From Deinococcus marmoris DSM 12784 (GTDB lineage Bacteria; Deinococcota; Deinococci; Deinococcales; Deinococcaceae), in contig NZ_JNIV01000014.1 of NCBI RefSeq assembly GCF_000701405.1, positions 1-59,099 on the forward strand: a stretch of DNA of 59,099 bases, read 5' to 3'. This document shows positions 14,514-26,121 of this stretch, piece after piece (position 1 is the first letter of the stretch; every line of letters begins with the position of its first letter). Both the position numbers and the translations under genes were made by a program. Under the pieces are notes generated by a model. That model ran no database searches and was not told the origin of the DNA. It worked only from the letters and a program-made list of their open reading frames with translations.

Positions 14514-15382
14514 TGCCCGCGCCCACCCTGCGCCCCCGTTCCATGCTGTTCGCTCCTGGCAACCGCGCGGACCTGATCGCCAAGCTGCCGCGCACCTCGC
14601 CCGATGCGGTGGTCATTGATCTGGAGGACGCCATCCCCGGCAACGCCGAGGCCAAAGCTGCCGCCCGCCCCATCGCCCGCGACGCCGCCCGTGACCTGAT
14701 CGCCGCCGCGCCGCATCTGGCCGTCTTCCTGCGCGTCAACGCCCCGCACTCGCCGTATTTTGAGGGCGATCTGGCCGTCCTGACCCCCGAACTGGCGGGC
14801 GTAGTGATTCCTAAACTGGAATCTGCGGCAGATGTTCGGCTCGTCGCTGAGGCGCTGAAGTCGCGCGGCCTCACCCTTCCACTTCTGGCCGGGTTGGAAA
14901 CCGGGGCGGGCGTCTGGAATGCGCTGGAAATTTTGAAGGAAGAGGCCGTCACGCTGGCTTACTTCGGCGCGGAGGATTACACCACCGATCTGGGCGGACG
15001 GCGCACGGCGGGCAATCTGGAAGTGCTGTACGCCCGTTCAAAGGTGGCGCTGGCTGCGCGGCTGGCCGGGGTTCCGGCGCTGGATATCGTGGTCACGGCG
15101 CTGAACGATGAGGCCGCCTTTCGCGCCGATTCCGAGCAGGGCCGCGCTCTGGGCTACGCGGGCAAACTATGCATCCACCCCGCTCAGGTGGCGCTGGCCC
15201 ATGACATTTTCGGGACCACCCCTGCCGAGGCCGCCCGCGCCCGCGCCCTGCTGGACGCTGCCCACGCGGCAGCCGAACGGGGTCACGGGGCCTTCAGCTT
15301 TGAGGGCCAGATGGTGGACGAACCCATGCTGACCGCCGCCCGCGCCATGCTTGCTCAACTTCAGGAGAAGACAGATGAATGA
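14513..15382 (+). CDS. CitE-like HpcH/HpaI-family CoA-ester lyase
   Basis: The 289-residue protein matches the citrate lyase beta-like family of TIM-barrel enzymes, which cleave or form malyl-, methylmalyl- or citramalyl-CoA with Mg2+. Landmarks are [59 protein letters not shown] and [13 protein letters not shown]. CitE alpha and gamma subunits are absent, so classical citrate fermentation is unlikely. The next gene is a MaoC-type hydratase, a pairing known from methylmalyl-CoA/mesaconyl-CoA and itaconyl-CoA/citramalyl-CoA chemistry. Which substrate applies is open. The start overlaps a short leader ORF. Confidence 0.87.
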   Translation: MPAPTLRPRSMLFAPGNRADLIAKLPRTSPDAVVIDLEDAIPGNAEAKAAARPIARDAARDLIAAAPHLAVFLRVNAPHSPYFEGDLAVLTPELAGVVIPKLESAADVRLVAEALKSRGLTLPLLAGLETGAGVWNALEILKEEAVTLAYFGAEDYTTDLGGRRTAGNLEVLYARSKVALAARLAGVPALDIVVTALNDEAAFRADSEQGRALGYAGKLCIHPAQVALAHDIFGTTPAEAARARALLDAAHAAAERGHGAFSFEGQMVDEPMLTAARAMLAQLQEKTDE

Positions 15383-15854
15383 AGACCTGAACCGCCCGCA
15401 GGGCCGCTACTTTGAGGAACTCACCCCTGGCACCGTCATCCGTCACCGCGTCACCCGCACGCTGACCGAGGCCGACAACGTGCTGTTCACCACGCTGACC
15501 ATGAACCCGCAGCCGCTGCATCTGGACCACGAGTACGCCGCGCAGACCGAGTTCGGGCAGCCGCTGGTCAACAGCCTTTTAACCTTGAGCCTGCTGGTGG
15601 GCCTGAGTGTGCATGAGCTGACGCTGGGCACCCTGGTGGCAAATCTGGGCATGACCGATGTGGTGTTCCCCAAGCCCGTTTTTCACGGCGACACCATCCA
15701 CGCCGAGTCCGAGGTGCTGGAGGCGCGTGACAGTAAATCCCGCCCGAATCAGGGTTTAGTTACCGTGGAACACCGCGCCATCAATCAGCGCGGTGAGGTG
15801 GTGGCGCAGTGCAAACGCACGATGCTGATGCAGAAGCGGGAGTATAACAATTGA
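15375..15854 (+). CDS. MaoC-like enoyl-CoA hydratase
   Basis: The 159-residue product has a hot-dog fold signature with the hydratase motif: [28 protein letters not shown], where N, H and the following residues form the R-hydratase active site. The family includes mesaconyl-CoA and itaconyl-CoA hydratases. I chose the ATG at 15375, 8 residues inside the open frame, because AGGAGA lies at 15363-15368. It overlaps the CitE-like gene by 8 bp. A hydration step feeding the adjacent lyase is inferred from the gene pair. Confidence 0.85.
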   Translation: MNEDLNRPQGRYFEELTPGTVIRHRVTRTLTEADNVLFTTLTMNPQPLHLDHEYAAQTEFGQPLVNSLLTLSLLVGLSVHELTLGTLVANLGMTDVVFPKPVFHGDTIHAESEVLEARDSKSRPNQGLVTVEHRAINQRGEVVAQCKRTMLMQKREYNN

Positions 15855-16384
15855 AATGGATTTTCCCACAACCGTTTGCCGTCGCTTCACCCTTGACCAT
15901 TGAGGAGGGCCAGAGGCGACTTGCCGCTGCGATCACCACAGACCGGGGCGTGCTGGCGACGGCCTCAAGTTCAAGATTTCTGGGCGAGGTGTTTGCGCAA
16001 ACCCTTCGGATACGGAGAAATCCTGGCCTGCTTGGGGCGCGTCAGGTTCTTTTTGAGTACACGGGACATATAGAAAGCGCTTCGTCAAGGCACCAAAGCG
16101 GGTTGATGATGATCGGGGAATTTCAAATAGACCGAAATTCTAGACGGGCTTTTGTCGTATATACAGCGCTTTCTCTTGTCATTCTGATCATCGGCCTGCT
16201 TGGACCGTGGTGGGCAGACTCCTCAGATTTCGCATTATCGTTGGTCATTTTCGCCATCGGGTTATGGGTCTTCCTGATTTTTAGCTTCTGGCTAATGCTT
16301 TTGACCAGCAGGCCACATCTCTCTGAAATCAGGGTTTTCCTGTTGGAAACGCTGGAAGGCACTGAATTGACGCGAACGACCTGA
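15851..16384 (+). CDS. Two-helix membrane protein, unknown function
   Basis: This 177-residue product has a soluble N-terminal half and two C-terminal membrane helices, around [20 protein letters not shown] and [19 protein letters not shown]. The start is a TTG overlapping the stop of the hydratase gene (TTGA). The second half is visibly more A+T-rich than its neighbours. I do not recognise the family. The overlap suggests co-translation with the CitE/MaoC pair, but no functional link is evident. Confidence 0.65.
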   Translation: MKWIFPQPFAVASPLTIEEGQRRLAAAITTDRGVLATASSSRFLGEVFAQTLRIRRNPGLLGARQVLFEYTGHIESASSRHQSGLMMIGEFQIDRNSRRAFVVYTALSLVILIIGLLGPWWADSSDFALSLVIFAIGLWVFLIFSFWLMLLTSRPHLSEIRVFLLETLEGTELTRTT

Positions 16385-16387
16385 AAT

Positions 16388-17386
16388 TTATTCTTCCGCC
16401 GCGTTGTACCAGTTCCTGTCCCAGCGGTGGGCGTACAGGCGGGCCACGTCATCGGCGGGCAGGCCCTGACCATCGGCAATCGCCACGTTGCGCTCCACGT
16501 TCCGCACGCTCCGCATCCCCACGATCACGGTGCTGACGGCGCGGTGGCTGAGGACATAGCGCAGCGAGGTCTCGGCCAGTTGCGAGCTGTTGATGCCCAG
16601 ATCACTCTCAATGGCCCTCAGACGCGGTTGCAGCTCGGCCTTGCGGTTGCCGCCGAAGTAGCGGTTGCGCCAGTCGCCTTCCGGGAATTCGGTCCCGGCG
16701 GTGATGTTGCCGGTCAGGCTGCCCTCGTCCAGCGCCACGCGCACGATCACGCCCACGCCGTTAGCCAGGCAGGCATCCAGCAGGCGGTCCTGCGGCGACT
16801 GGTCAAAGACGTTGTAGATCACCTGCACGGTTTCCACCACGCCTGCCTCCACCGCTTTCACGGCGTTGTCGGGCTGATGGTCATTGATGCTGATGCCGAA
16901 GTGTCCGATCTTGCCGTCTTTCTTGAGTTGAGTCACCGCGTCCTGCCAGTCGCCCTGTCCCAGCCACGAATCGTTCCAGACGTGGAATTGCTGTACGTCG
17001 ATCCTGTCCAGGCCCAGCCGTTCCAGACTGGCCTCGGTCATGGCGATGACGTGTTCGGCGGGAAACGCCTCTTGCGCTGGCACGCCGGGCTGCGCGGGCC
17101 ACTGCCCATTCTTCGGGCTGATCTTGGTGGCGACGATGGTGCCGGGATAATCGCGGGCAGCCTGTCCTACCAGCCGCTCGCTGTGGCCGTCGCCATAGCC
17201 CATCGCCGTATCAATAAAGTTGCCACCCAGGGCCAGATAACGGCGCAGCGCCTCCAGGCTTTCGTCGTCCTGCGCGCCCTTCCACATGTCCGCGCCGATG
17301 CCCCAGGCCCCGTAGCCGATCTCGCTGACGCCCAGGCCAGTGGCCCCCAGATTTTGCACGTGGATGGTGGGTTGTGGTGTGGTCAT
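16388..17386 (-). CDS. Aldo/keto reductase
   Basis: The 332-residue protein is an NAD(P)H-dependent reductase of the aldo/keto reductase TIM-barrel family. Visible elements are [20 protein letters not shown] (catalytic Asp and Tyr), [11 protein letters not shown] (catalytic Lys) and DVQQFHVW (catalytic His). The cofactor end is [18 protein letters not shown]. The open frame extends 30 codons upstream, but I chose the ATG at 17386 because TACCCT lies 7 nt before it. The physiological substrate is unknown. It converges with the 15851-16384 gene, with a 3-bp gap. Confidence 0.9.
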   Translation of the reverse strand: MTTPQPTIHVQNLGATGLGVSEIGYGAWGIGADMWKGAQDDESLEALRRYLALGGNFIDTAMGYGDGHSERLVGQAARDYPGTIVATKISPKNGQWPAQPGVPAQEAFPAEHVIAMTEASLERLGLDRIDVQQFHVWNDSWLGQGDWQDAVTQLKKDGKIGHFGISINDHQPDNAVKAVEAGVVETVQVIYNVFDQSPQDRLLDACLANGVGVIVRVALDEGSLTGNITAGTEFPEGDWRNRYFGGNRKAELQPRLRAIESDLGINSSQLAETSLRYVLSHRAVSTVIVGMRSVRNVERNVAIADGQGLPADDVARLYAHRWDRNWYNAAEE

Positions 17387-17393
17387 GTTCCCC

Positions 17394-17399
17394 AGGGTA
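17394..17399 (-). promoter_or_regulatory. -10 box of the aldo/keto reductase, apparently leaderless
   Basis: TACCCT on the reverse strand ends 7 nt before the ATG at 17386. Confidence 0.5.
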
Positions 17400-17498
17400 G
17401 ACCCGCAACTCTGGAGATGAGGCTTGCATTGGGCATCTGACAAGATGGGGTGCTGGCCGTTCTGCCCACCGCCCACCCTCTTTCCGGTGACGTGAGAG

Positions 17499-17504
17499 TA
17501 GCCT
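17499..17504 (+). promoter_or_regulatory. -10 box of the MFS exporter, apparently leaderless
   Basis: TAGCCT ends 7 nt before the GTG at 17512. Confidence 0.45.
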
Positions 17505-17511
17505 GACCCGC

Positions 17512-18939
17512 GTGCCGGATCTAAAAAGTACAGCGCCCATTACGCCTGCTGCCGCCGCTTCGCCCAACCAGGCCGCGCTGGATCAGGCCCGCAAGCTGGC
17601 CACCGTGGGGCTGATCCTGGGCGTGTTCCTGAATGCACTGGAATCCAGCGTGGTGGCCAGCGCCATGCCCAGCGTGATTCAGGACCTGAACGGACAGGCA
17701 TTCTACGCGCTGCCCTTTGCCGCCTATCTGCTCACCAGCACGGTCTCCAGCCCGCTGTGGGGCCGGGGTTCGGACATCGTGGGCCGCAAGAAGCTGTACC
17801 TGATGGGCATGGCCCTGTTCCTGCTGGGCAGCGTGCTGTGCGGCGCGGCGCAGAACATGGGCTGGCTGATCGGCGCGCGTGCCTTGCAGGGGTTGGGTGC
17901 GGGTGCGCTGCTGTCCATTGCCCTGACCATCATTGGCGAGCTGTACACCCTGGAGCAGCGCGGGCGGGTGCAGGCGCTGTTCAGCGGCGTGTGGGGCATC
18001 AGCGGTCTGGTGGGGCCGCTGCTGGGCGGCTGGCTCACCGAAACGTGGTCCTGGCGCTGGACCTTTTTCGTGTCGCTGCCCTTCGGCGTGGGGGCCTTTT
18101 TGATGGTATCCCGTTACCTCAAGCAGTCGGGCAAACGCAGCGAGGCCAGTCTGGACTGGGGCGGCGCGGCGCTGTTCACGGCGGGCAGCGGCCTGCTGAT
18201 CTGGGGGCTGGAGCTGAAGCAGTGGTGGGTGGCGGCAGCAGGTGCGGCAATTCTGGCCGGGGCGCTGCTGCTGGAAAGCCGCCATCCCTCGCCGCTGCTC
18301 CCCATGTCGGCCCTGCGTGACCGTGTTCCGCGCGTGGCCTTCGCCGGGAACCTGCTGGCCGGGGCAGCGTACTTTGGCGTGATCGCCTACCTGCCGCTGT
18401 ATGCCCAGGGGGTGACGGGCCGGGGCGCGACGGCGGCAGGGGCGATCCTGACCCCGGCGCTGGTGGGCTGGACCCTGGCCAGCATCCTGGCCGCGCAACT
18501 GATGAAGCGCATTCCGCTGGCCCGCATCTCGCAACTGGGCTTCGCGGTGCTGGTGCTGGTGTTCGCCGCGCTGACCTTCACCGTTCACGCGCCGCTGTGG
18601 GTCACGTCTGCCCTGGGCTTTGTGGTGGGCAGCGGCATGGGTTTTTCCATGCTCACGCTGCTGCTCTCGGCGCAGGGTGCGGCAGCAGATGGAGAACTGG
18701 GCGCGGTCACCAGCGGCGTGCTGTTCGCCCGGCAGATGGGCGGCGCGCTGGGCGTGACCGTCATGGCCCTGCTGATTGGCGAGGCGGCCATTGCGGGCGG
18801 CGGCGCGGCACTGGCCGAGGGGCTGCGCTCCGCCTACTTCCTGGCGCTGGGACTGGTGGCGGCGGCTTTCGTGTTCACGCTGACGCTGAAGGTAAGTCCT
18901 GTGGTGGCGCAGGAAGAGACGCGCACGGCTGCTCCGTGA
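17512..18939 (+). CDS. MFS transporter, EmrB/QacA drug:H+ antiporter-like
   Basis: The 475-residue product has 12-14 predicted membrane helices. The N-terminal part shows [20 protein letters not shown] (motif D1 region) and the MFS signature [17 protein letters not shown] between helices 2 and 3. The antiporter motif C region [14 protein letters not shown] follows. Such proteins expel toxic compounds in exchange for protons. The start is a GTG with a -10 box 7 nt upstream. It stands alone, divergent from the aldo/keto reductase. The substrate is unknown. Confidence 0.88.
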   Translation: MPDLKSTAPITPAAAASPNQAALDQARKLATVGLILGVFLNALESSVVASAMPSVIQDLNGQAFYALPFAAYLLTSTVSSPLWGRGSDIVGRKKLYLMGMALFLLGSVLCGAAQNMGWLIGARALQGLGAGALLSIALTIIGELYTLEQRGRVQALFSGVWGISGLVGPLLGGWLTETWSWRWTFFVSLPFGVGAFLMVSRYLKQSGKRSEASLDWGGAALFTAGSGLLIWGLELKQWWVAAAGAAILAGALLLESRHPSPLLPMSALRDRVPRVAFAGNLLAGAAYFGVIAYLPLYAQGVTGRGATAAGAILTPALVGWTLASILAAQLMKRIPLARISQLGFAVLVLVFAALTFTVHAPLWVTSALGFVVGSGMGFSMLTLLLSAQGAAADGELGAVTSGVLFARQMGGALGVTVMALLIGEAAIAGGGAALAEGLRSAYFLALGLVAAAFVFTLTLKVSPVVAQEETRTAAP

Positions 18940-18966
18940 GGCTCATGGTTCAGGCCGCCAGAGAAA

Positions 18967-18994
18967 GAAAAACCCCCACCGCCGCGTATGGGGG
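18967..18994 (-). terminator. Rho-independent terminator of the subtilisin-like gene
   Basis: On the reverse strand ACCCCCAT and GTGGGGGT form a 7-bp stem around an 8-base loop, followed by TTTTC. It lies 25 bp past the protease stop codon, and its hairpin could also serve the MFS gene. Confidence 0.7.
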
Positions 18995-19018
18995 TGAGGG
19001 TTACTGGTCTCGCTGCTC

Positions 19019-20272
19019 TCAGAAGGCGTCTTCCAGGAAAGCTGCCAGATCCAGCCTTGTGCCCAGCTTGGATTGGAGGGCGTAGGAATTCACGCCATCG
19101 ATATCCTTGCCGTCCGCATACAGCAGGGTGGTGAGCATGGTCGTCTTGCCCTCGCCCAGCGCCAGCGCCAGCGCACCCGTCACCATCGGTGCGGCAAAGG
19201 AGGTGCCGCTCCAGTACCCCGCGCCGTTGTCGGGCATGGCGGTGTAGATGCGTTCGCCGGGAGCCGTCAGGTTCAGAGAGTAGCCGTAAGTAGAGAAGCT
19301 GGATTTCACGTCTCTGGCGTTCACGCTGCCCACGCTGACCAGATAATCGCTGGGGACAAAAATGCCCGCGTTGCCCGCCGGATAGGTGATCTTCTCGTTG
19401 CCGCTGTTGCCGCTGGAGGCCACCACCACGATCTGCCGCGAGGCCGCCAGGGCCAGCATGTCGTTCAGCGCCGGGGAGGGCGTGTCTGAGCCTAGCGACA
19501 GGTTGATGACCCGCGCACCCTTCTTCATGGCCCAGTCCATCGCCTGCACCACGGTAGACACGTCGCCCGAACCGTCGGGCCTCAGCACCCGGATGGGCAG
19601 CACCGTGGCTTTCGGGGCAATCTGCAAAATCACGCCTGCCACGCCGGTGCCGTGTCCATAAGCCGTCCCCTTGATTTCCTGCGGGGTGCTGTCACCGTCC
19701 ACAAAATCCTTCCATTCGGAAGCCGGGGCCAGATTGCCCAGGAAGGCCGGGTGTTTCAGGTCTATCCCGGTGTCGATCACGGCCACCTTGATCCCCTCCC
19801 CCAGCTTGCGTGCGTGAGACCACGCGCCTGCCAGATCGATCTGCTTCCAACTGACCTGGTTTTCAGACGCGGCCTTCAGGTTTCCGGTCAGCTTCTGCCA
19901 GCTTGCAGAACCGTTGCCGCCGGACCAAGCCGTGCGCCCGCCCGCCCAGACGCTGCTGCCCTGCACCTCTGGTGGGGCAAAACGGTTGGCGTTGGCCTCG
20001 CCCTTCGGCCCGCCCTGGGCGCTCAGGCCGGAAGACTGTGGCCGGACGACCAGCGCAAAACCTTCCTCCGGGTGCCAGGCCAGGATCTGGGTGCCGGGAG
20101 TTGCCACCTGATCCTGCGTGGCGTCGGCAGCGAGCGCGATCCGCACGACTTCGGTGTTCCCGGCGGAAGTGGGAGTAGATGCGTCGGTGGTGGGCGGCAG
20201 GGATGTGGAGCAGCCTGCCAGCAGCAGGGTGAGTGCCGCGAGCGCGGTCCAGCGAAGGGGGGAACGGGTCAT
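19019..20272 (-). CDS. Lipoprotein subtilisin-family (S8) serine protease
   Basis: The 417-residue precursor begins with a lipoprotein signal ending LLLAGC (Cys21), so the enzyme is tethered outside the membrane. After a 140-residue propeptide-like region comes a complete S8 domain: Asp167 in VIDTGID, His207 in GHGTGVAG, the oxyanion Asn289 in SSGNSG and Ser358 in SGTSFAAPM. All catalytic residues are present. GGAGG 11 nt before the ATG supports the start. Related proteases are numerous in Deinococcus and probably degrade external protein or process surface proteins. Confidence 0.93.
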   Translation of the reverse strand: MTRSPLRWTALAALTLLLAGCSTSLPPTTDASTPTSAGNTEVVRIALAADATQDQVATPGTQILAWHPEEGFALVVRPQSSGLSAQGGPKGEANANRFAPPEVQGSSVWAGGRTAWSGGNGSASWQKLTGNLKAASENQVSWKQIDLAGAWSHARKLGEGIKVAVIDTGIDLKHPAFLGNLAPASEWKDFVDGDSTPQEIKGTAYGHGTGVAGVILQIAPKATVLPIRVLRPDGSGDVSTVVQAMDWAMKKGARVINLSLGSDTPSPALNDMLALAASRQIVVVASSGNSGNEKITYPAGNAGIFVPSDYLVSVGSVNARDVKSSFSTYGYSLNLTAPGERIYTAMPDNGAGYWSGTSFAAPMVTGALALALGEGKTTMLTTLLYADGKDIDGVNSYALQSKLGTRLDLAAFLEDAF

Positions 20273-20449
20273 GAATGGTGCCTCCGGGAGATCGGGGATG
20301 AGTATCCGCCCTTACAACTCTGGAAGGGCACAGGCTTCAGGGGCCTGTGTGAAATTTGATTCACTGCCCCAGGGTCACATGAATAATCTTACAAAGCTCT
20401 GACGGATCGGATCTTCAACGTTGACTCTAGGTGTGTGCCGTGGCCTGTG

Positions 20450-22240
20450 TTATGGCCGGAGGACCACCTGGTTGCGGCCATTGGCCTTGGCTTCATACAG
20501 GGCGTGATCGGCAGCCTGAAGAACGGCGGTCAGGTCCTCGCCGTTGCGGCTGACTGCCGCCCCCAGGCTGATGGTCACGCGCAGGCCGGGACGAACGGCC
20601 CCCCAGTTGTGGCGCTCGGTGGCCAGCCGCAGGCGTTCGCAGATGCGCTGCGTGGTCACGGCGTCGGTGCCGACCATCAGGATCACGAATTCCTCGCCGC
20701 CAAAACGGGCCAGCAGATCGCCCTGCCGCAGGCGCACCCCGGCCCCCAGCACGCCGGCGATCTGACGCAGCACCTCGTCGCCGATCAGGTGCGAGTACTG
20801 ATCGTTGACCTGCTTGAAATGATCGATGTCGCCGATCACCACCGTCATCTGGACGCCGGGTTGCAGGCGCTCCACAGCGCTGTCGAAGGCCCGCCGATTG
20901 GCCAGACCGGTCAGGGCGTCCTGATTGGCCTGTTGCTCGACCTGTTCCAGCAGCGCCGAGGTCCGGGCATGGGCGACGGTCAGTTCCTGATGTGTGCGTT
21001 CCAGTTCGCTGTTCAGTTGTTGAAGTTCGGCGCTCAACTGCTCGGCGGCGGCGCGTTGCTGCTCGGCGCGTTCCAGTTCAAACTGAATCTGCAAGCTCTG
21101 GACCCGCTGATCGGAGGCCGCGTTGAACAGCTCTTCTTTAAGCAGCAGATGCTGTTCCAGATGCAGGAATCCCTCGCGGAACTGCCCGGCCTGACGATAG
21201 GCGTCGGCCAGGGATAGATCGGCGGCGCAGCGCTCGGTCTGGGCCTGACTGTGTTCAGCGGTGGCACGCGCCGCATGAATGGTGTCCAGCGCTTCCTGCG
21301 TCTGGCCCAGCAGCAACTGAAGACCGCCCAGATGGAGCAGGCTCTCGGCCTGACCATGCAGATCGCCGATCTGCTGGCGCATCTGAAGGCCAAGACGGAA
21401 GAAGCGCTCGGCTTCCCTGAATCCACGTTGATGCTGGGAGAGCCGTCCCAGTTCGTCGTGAACTTCTGCTACAGCCGCCTGATCCTCCAGAGCCTCAAAG
21501 ATCGTCAGCGCCTGCTGATTCAAATCCAGAGCGCGGTCCAGGTGACTGAGTTTGAAGCACGCACGGGCGGCGTTGTGGAGGGCGAGCGCAGAGGTATGCA
21601 GGTGGGCCGCGTCATTGTCGAGAGATTTTGCCGAGATATTCAGGCTGGCCTGGGCCGCTTCCAGTGCATCCCCATAGCGCGTAAGTTCGTAATACTCCAC
21701 GCTCAGGTTGTTGAGAATCTCGCCCTCCACGTCTCGCATTTCATGCTGCTGCGCCAGACGGAGGGACCGGAGATAAGATTCCAGCGCCCCCGGATGGTTG
21801 CCCATTGAAACGTACACGCTACCGACATTATTCAATGCCTCGATTTCACCCTGAATCAATCCAAGCGCCACGCTCAGTTGCCGCACCTGCAAGAAGGTCT
21901 GCAAGGCGGCCACCGGCTGGCCCAGCTCACACTGCACCATCCCCAGAATGTTGGAAGTCGTGCGTTTCTGGAGCAGGTTGCCTGCCTCATTGAACATATT
22001 GAGGGCCTGAGTCAGCTCGGTCTGGGCGTCGGCAAATTCTCCCAGACGCAGCAGGCCGTAGCCCAGACAGACCCGCGCCCTGGATTCCTCTGGGGTGGGC
22101 AGGTTATGGGTCAGTGCCAGCCGCGCCAGCCGCACAGTTTCACGCGGCTCGCTGCGGCGGATTTCCCATGCCTGATCCAGCATCTGGGTCACGGACACAG
22201 ACGCTGATTCGGGGACGGGGTGGGGGGTGGGTTCGGTCAT
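20450..22240 (-). CDS. TPR-repeat diguanylate cyclase
   Basis: The 596-residue cytoplasmic protein has about eight TPR-like helical repeats in the first 380 residues, then a coiled coil (about 385-430) and a C-terminal GGDEF domain. That domain makes cyclic-di-GMP from GTP. It is intact: GDIDHFKQVND binds metal, GGEEF at 514-518 is the active site, and RQGD at 505-508 fits the inhibitory I-site. There is no signal peptide or membrane helix. I chose the ATG at 22240 because upstream residues look non-coding. TPRs probably sense a protein partner. Confidence 0.88.
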   Translation of the reverse strand: MTEPTPHPVPESASVSVTQMLDQAWEIRRSEPRETVRLARLALTHNLPTPEESRARVCLGYGLLRLGEFADAQTELTQALNMFNEAGNLLQKRTTSNILGMVQCELGQPVAALQTFLQVRQLSVALGLIQGEIEALNNVGSVYVSMGNHPGALESYLRSLRLAQQHEMRDVEGEILNNLSVEYYELTRYGDALEAAQASLNISAKSLDNDAAHLHTSALALHNAARACFKLSHLDRALDLNQQALTIFEALEDQAAVAEVHDELGRLSQHQRGFREAERFFRLGLQMRQQIGDLHGQAESLLHLGGLQLLLGQTQEALDTIHAARATAEHSQAQTERCAADLSLADAYRQAGQFREGFLHLEQHLLLKEELFNAASDQRVQSLQIQFELERAEQQRAAAEQLSAELQQLNSELERTHQELTVAHARTSALLEQVEQQANQDALTGLANRRAFDSAVERLQPGVQMTVVIGDIDHFKQVNDQYSHLIGDEVLRQIAGVLGAGVRLRQGDLLARFGGEEFVILMVGTDAVTTQRICERLRLATERHNWGAVRPGLRVTISLGAAVSRNGEDLTAVLQAADHALYEAKANGRNQVVLRP

Positions 22241-22858
22241 GGGTGGTGGGGTGGGACCGTCAGTCCGCGCAGCAGCGCCTCTCTCTGGAAGGTCAACCTG
22301 CCTCCAGACTAGAAGTATGGGGCTTACCCCGAGCTTACAGCCAGTCACTTATAGGCCACGCCTTCCATCAGATTGCCGTTTACCTGATCGCCGTGCGCGC
22401 CTGCCCGGCATCTGTGATGCCACTTCCCCTGCGTCCAAATTGCCATCAGGGAGATTGATGGCTGGCGGCAACACTCCACTGGGGGTACGGAGCCAAATTT
22501 CACGTTTTCGTAACGCCTGTCCCCTCAGATTGGATTCAAGCATGACAAACGGGGCACTGACGCGTCTGGGCAGACCAGAACAAGCCTGCGTAACGGAAAC
22601 CTTGTTGGGTACGTGAGTCGTTGTAGAACGCGTGCCTTCGTACCTCTCGATATCGTGCCGTCGCCGTTGGAACCACCCCTATGTCAGGTGGATTTATGTC
22701 GTGTAGATGCGAACGGATTCTCTTTGCAGAGCGGGTTGAGCTTGATGTAGGCGAGGTTAATCTCAACCGGTATCCGGTAAAAAAGTGCATGATACGATAC
22801 TGAGCGCAATCCCAGGCCCTTCGTCCTCTCGAGACTCTTTTTAAAGGTAAGGTACTTC
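22241..22858. other. 618-bp non-coding region
   Basis: No convincing gene is present. Short frames on both strands lack ribosome sites and family-like sequence. I note an inverted pair GGTTGAG (22733-22739) and CTCAACC (22763-22769), and a possible -10 GATACT at 22796-22801 ahead of the next gene. A small RNA or long regulatory leader could lie here, but nothing in the sequence proves it. Confidence 0.4.
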
Positions 22859-24058
22859 ATGTCAACATTTTCCATGTTCCGCCGCCCCGCGACCATCGCC
22901 CTGTCACTGACCGCTTCCATTGCCATCGTGGCCTGTAACCCCACGCCCACGCCCACGGCCACCGTAACCAACGTTGCGGTCACCGCCCCAATCGGAGCCG
23001 CTGCCACCCTGAACATTGGTGCCACCGCCCAGGCAGCAGCAAAGGTTACCGGCACCAACAACCCGGCTGGGACTGTCACCTGGACCAGCAGTGTCCCTGA
23101 TGTCGCCACGGTCGGTAATACCACGGGTCTGATCACGGCAGTTAAGGAAGGCACCACGGTTGTGACAGCCACGTCCACCGCCGACAAGACCAAGTCCGGC
23201 TCCGTGACCATCACCGTTAAGGCGGCTACCACCCCCACGCCTACTGTTACTGCTGTCGCTGTGACCCTGAACCCGGCCAGCGCGACTGTGGGCGGCACGT
23301 CTCAGGCCACGGCCAGCGTGACCGGCACCAACTCGCCTGCCCAGACAGTTACCTGGACCAGCAGCAATAATGCGGTTGCCACGGTAAGTACTACGGGTCT
23401 GGTCACCGCCGTGACCCCCGGTACTGCTGACATTATCGCCACCTCAACGGTGGACAACACCAAGAAGGGGCAGGCGACGTTCACAGTGACGGCAGTGGGT
23501 ACGCGTCCCACGGTCAAGATCAACTTCGCACCTGCCACCTCCCCGGTGGTTGGTTACGAGACCAACTCTGGCGCTGCTTACACCGCAGCCAGCATGACCG
23601 GCTGGATCACGGAGGCCAGCGCCGGTACGGCAGCCCCTGTGCCCCTGAACATGACAGCCAACGTCCGCCCCAATGGCGCGCCCATCGTGCTGGCCGGAGC
23701 GGAGCCTGCTCAGTTGACCCAGATTAACATGCAGTGTGGTTCGGCCACGAACGGCAATAACTGCGCCAGTGGCACCCTGACGTCAGGAGCCTTCGAGTAC
23801 AAGATGGCCGACGGCGTGTACAACGTGACCGTGAGCGTGGGCGATTCCAGCGCCAGCACCACCCCCAACAACCTCAACAGCTCGCACACCATCAACGTTG
23901 AAGGTACGAACATTATCAACAACTTTGTCCCTACCTCTGCCAAGATTTTTGAGAAGCTCACCAAGCAGGTCACCGTTTCCGGCGGCGTGATGACCATCGA
24001 CGCCAAGGGCGGCAAGAACACCAAGATCAACTACATCGAACTGGTTCCCGTCAACTAA
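22859..24058 (+). CDS. Big2 (bacterial Ig-like) lipoprotein with C-terminal carbohydrate-binding-like domain
   Basis: The 399-residue precursor has a lipoprotein-like signal ending IAIVAC, a Pro/Thr linker, and two Ig-like Big2 repeats. These contain VTWTSSVPDVATV and VTWTSSNNAVATV, each followed by GLITAV or GLVTAV and a Thr-rich strand. The last 190 residues start KINFAPATSPVVGYETNSG and end TKINYIELVPV with DGVYNVTVSVGDS, a pattern like malectin/CBM-type sugar-binding modules. It is probably displayed on the cell surface. The ligand is unknown. AAGGTAAGG precedes the ATG. Confidence 0.8.
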   Translation: MSTFSMFRRPATIALSLTASIAIVACNPTPTPTATVTNVAVTAPIGAAATLNIGATAQAAAKVTGTNNPAGTVTWTSSVPDVATVGNTTGLITAVKEGTTVVTATSTADKTKSGSVTITVKAATTPTPTVTAVAVTLNPASATVGGTSQATASVTGTNSPAQTVTWTSSNNAVATVSTTGLVTAVTPGTADIIATSTVDNTKKGQATFTVTAVGTRPTVKINFAPATSPVVGYETNSGAAYTAASMTGWITEASAGTAAPVPLNMTANVRPNGAPIVLAGAEPAQLTQINMQCGSATNGNNCASGTLTSGAFEYKMADGVYNVTVSVGDSSASTTPNNLNSSHTINVEGTNIINNFVPTSAKIFEKLTKQVTVSGGVMTIDAKGGKNTKINYIELVPVN

Positions 24059-24092
24059 ACTTTAGTTTGGCCCCGACTAGAAGTTGACGAAG

Positions 24093-24124
24093 AAACGCCC
24101 CCGTCATGGGGGGCGTTTTCTTTT
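24093..24124. terminator. Hairpin terminator between convergent genes
   Basis: AACGCCCCC and GGGGGCGTT form a strong stem with a short loop, followed by TTCTTTT on the plus strand. It lies 35 bp after the Big2 gene and 20 bp from the ABC-F stop codon. Confidence 0.8.
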
Positions 24125-24143
24125 GTCTGCTCTAGACTTGACT

Positions 24144-26060
<1,917 letters not shown>

Positions 26061-26067
26061 GCCCTTA

Positions 26068-26073
26068 AGTATA
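26068..26073 (-). promoter_or_regulatory. -10 box of the ABC-F gene, apparently leaderless
   Basis: TATACT on the reverse strand ends 7 nt before the GTG at 26060. Confidence 0.55.
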
Positions 26074-26121
26074 CCTTGGGTCGCCCAAATGTCAGGTTTT
26101 TCTCGTAAACTGGTGGATAAG

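Noticed and set aside
22349..22543. 64-codon reverse ORF in the 618-bp gap
   Set aside because: No ribosome site, no promoter spacing and no family-like composition.
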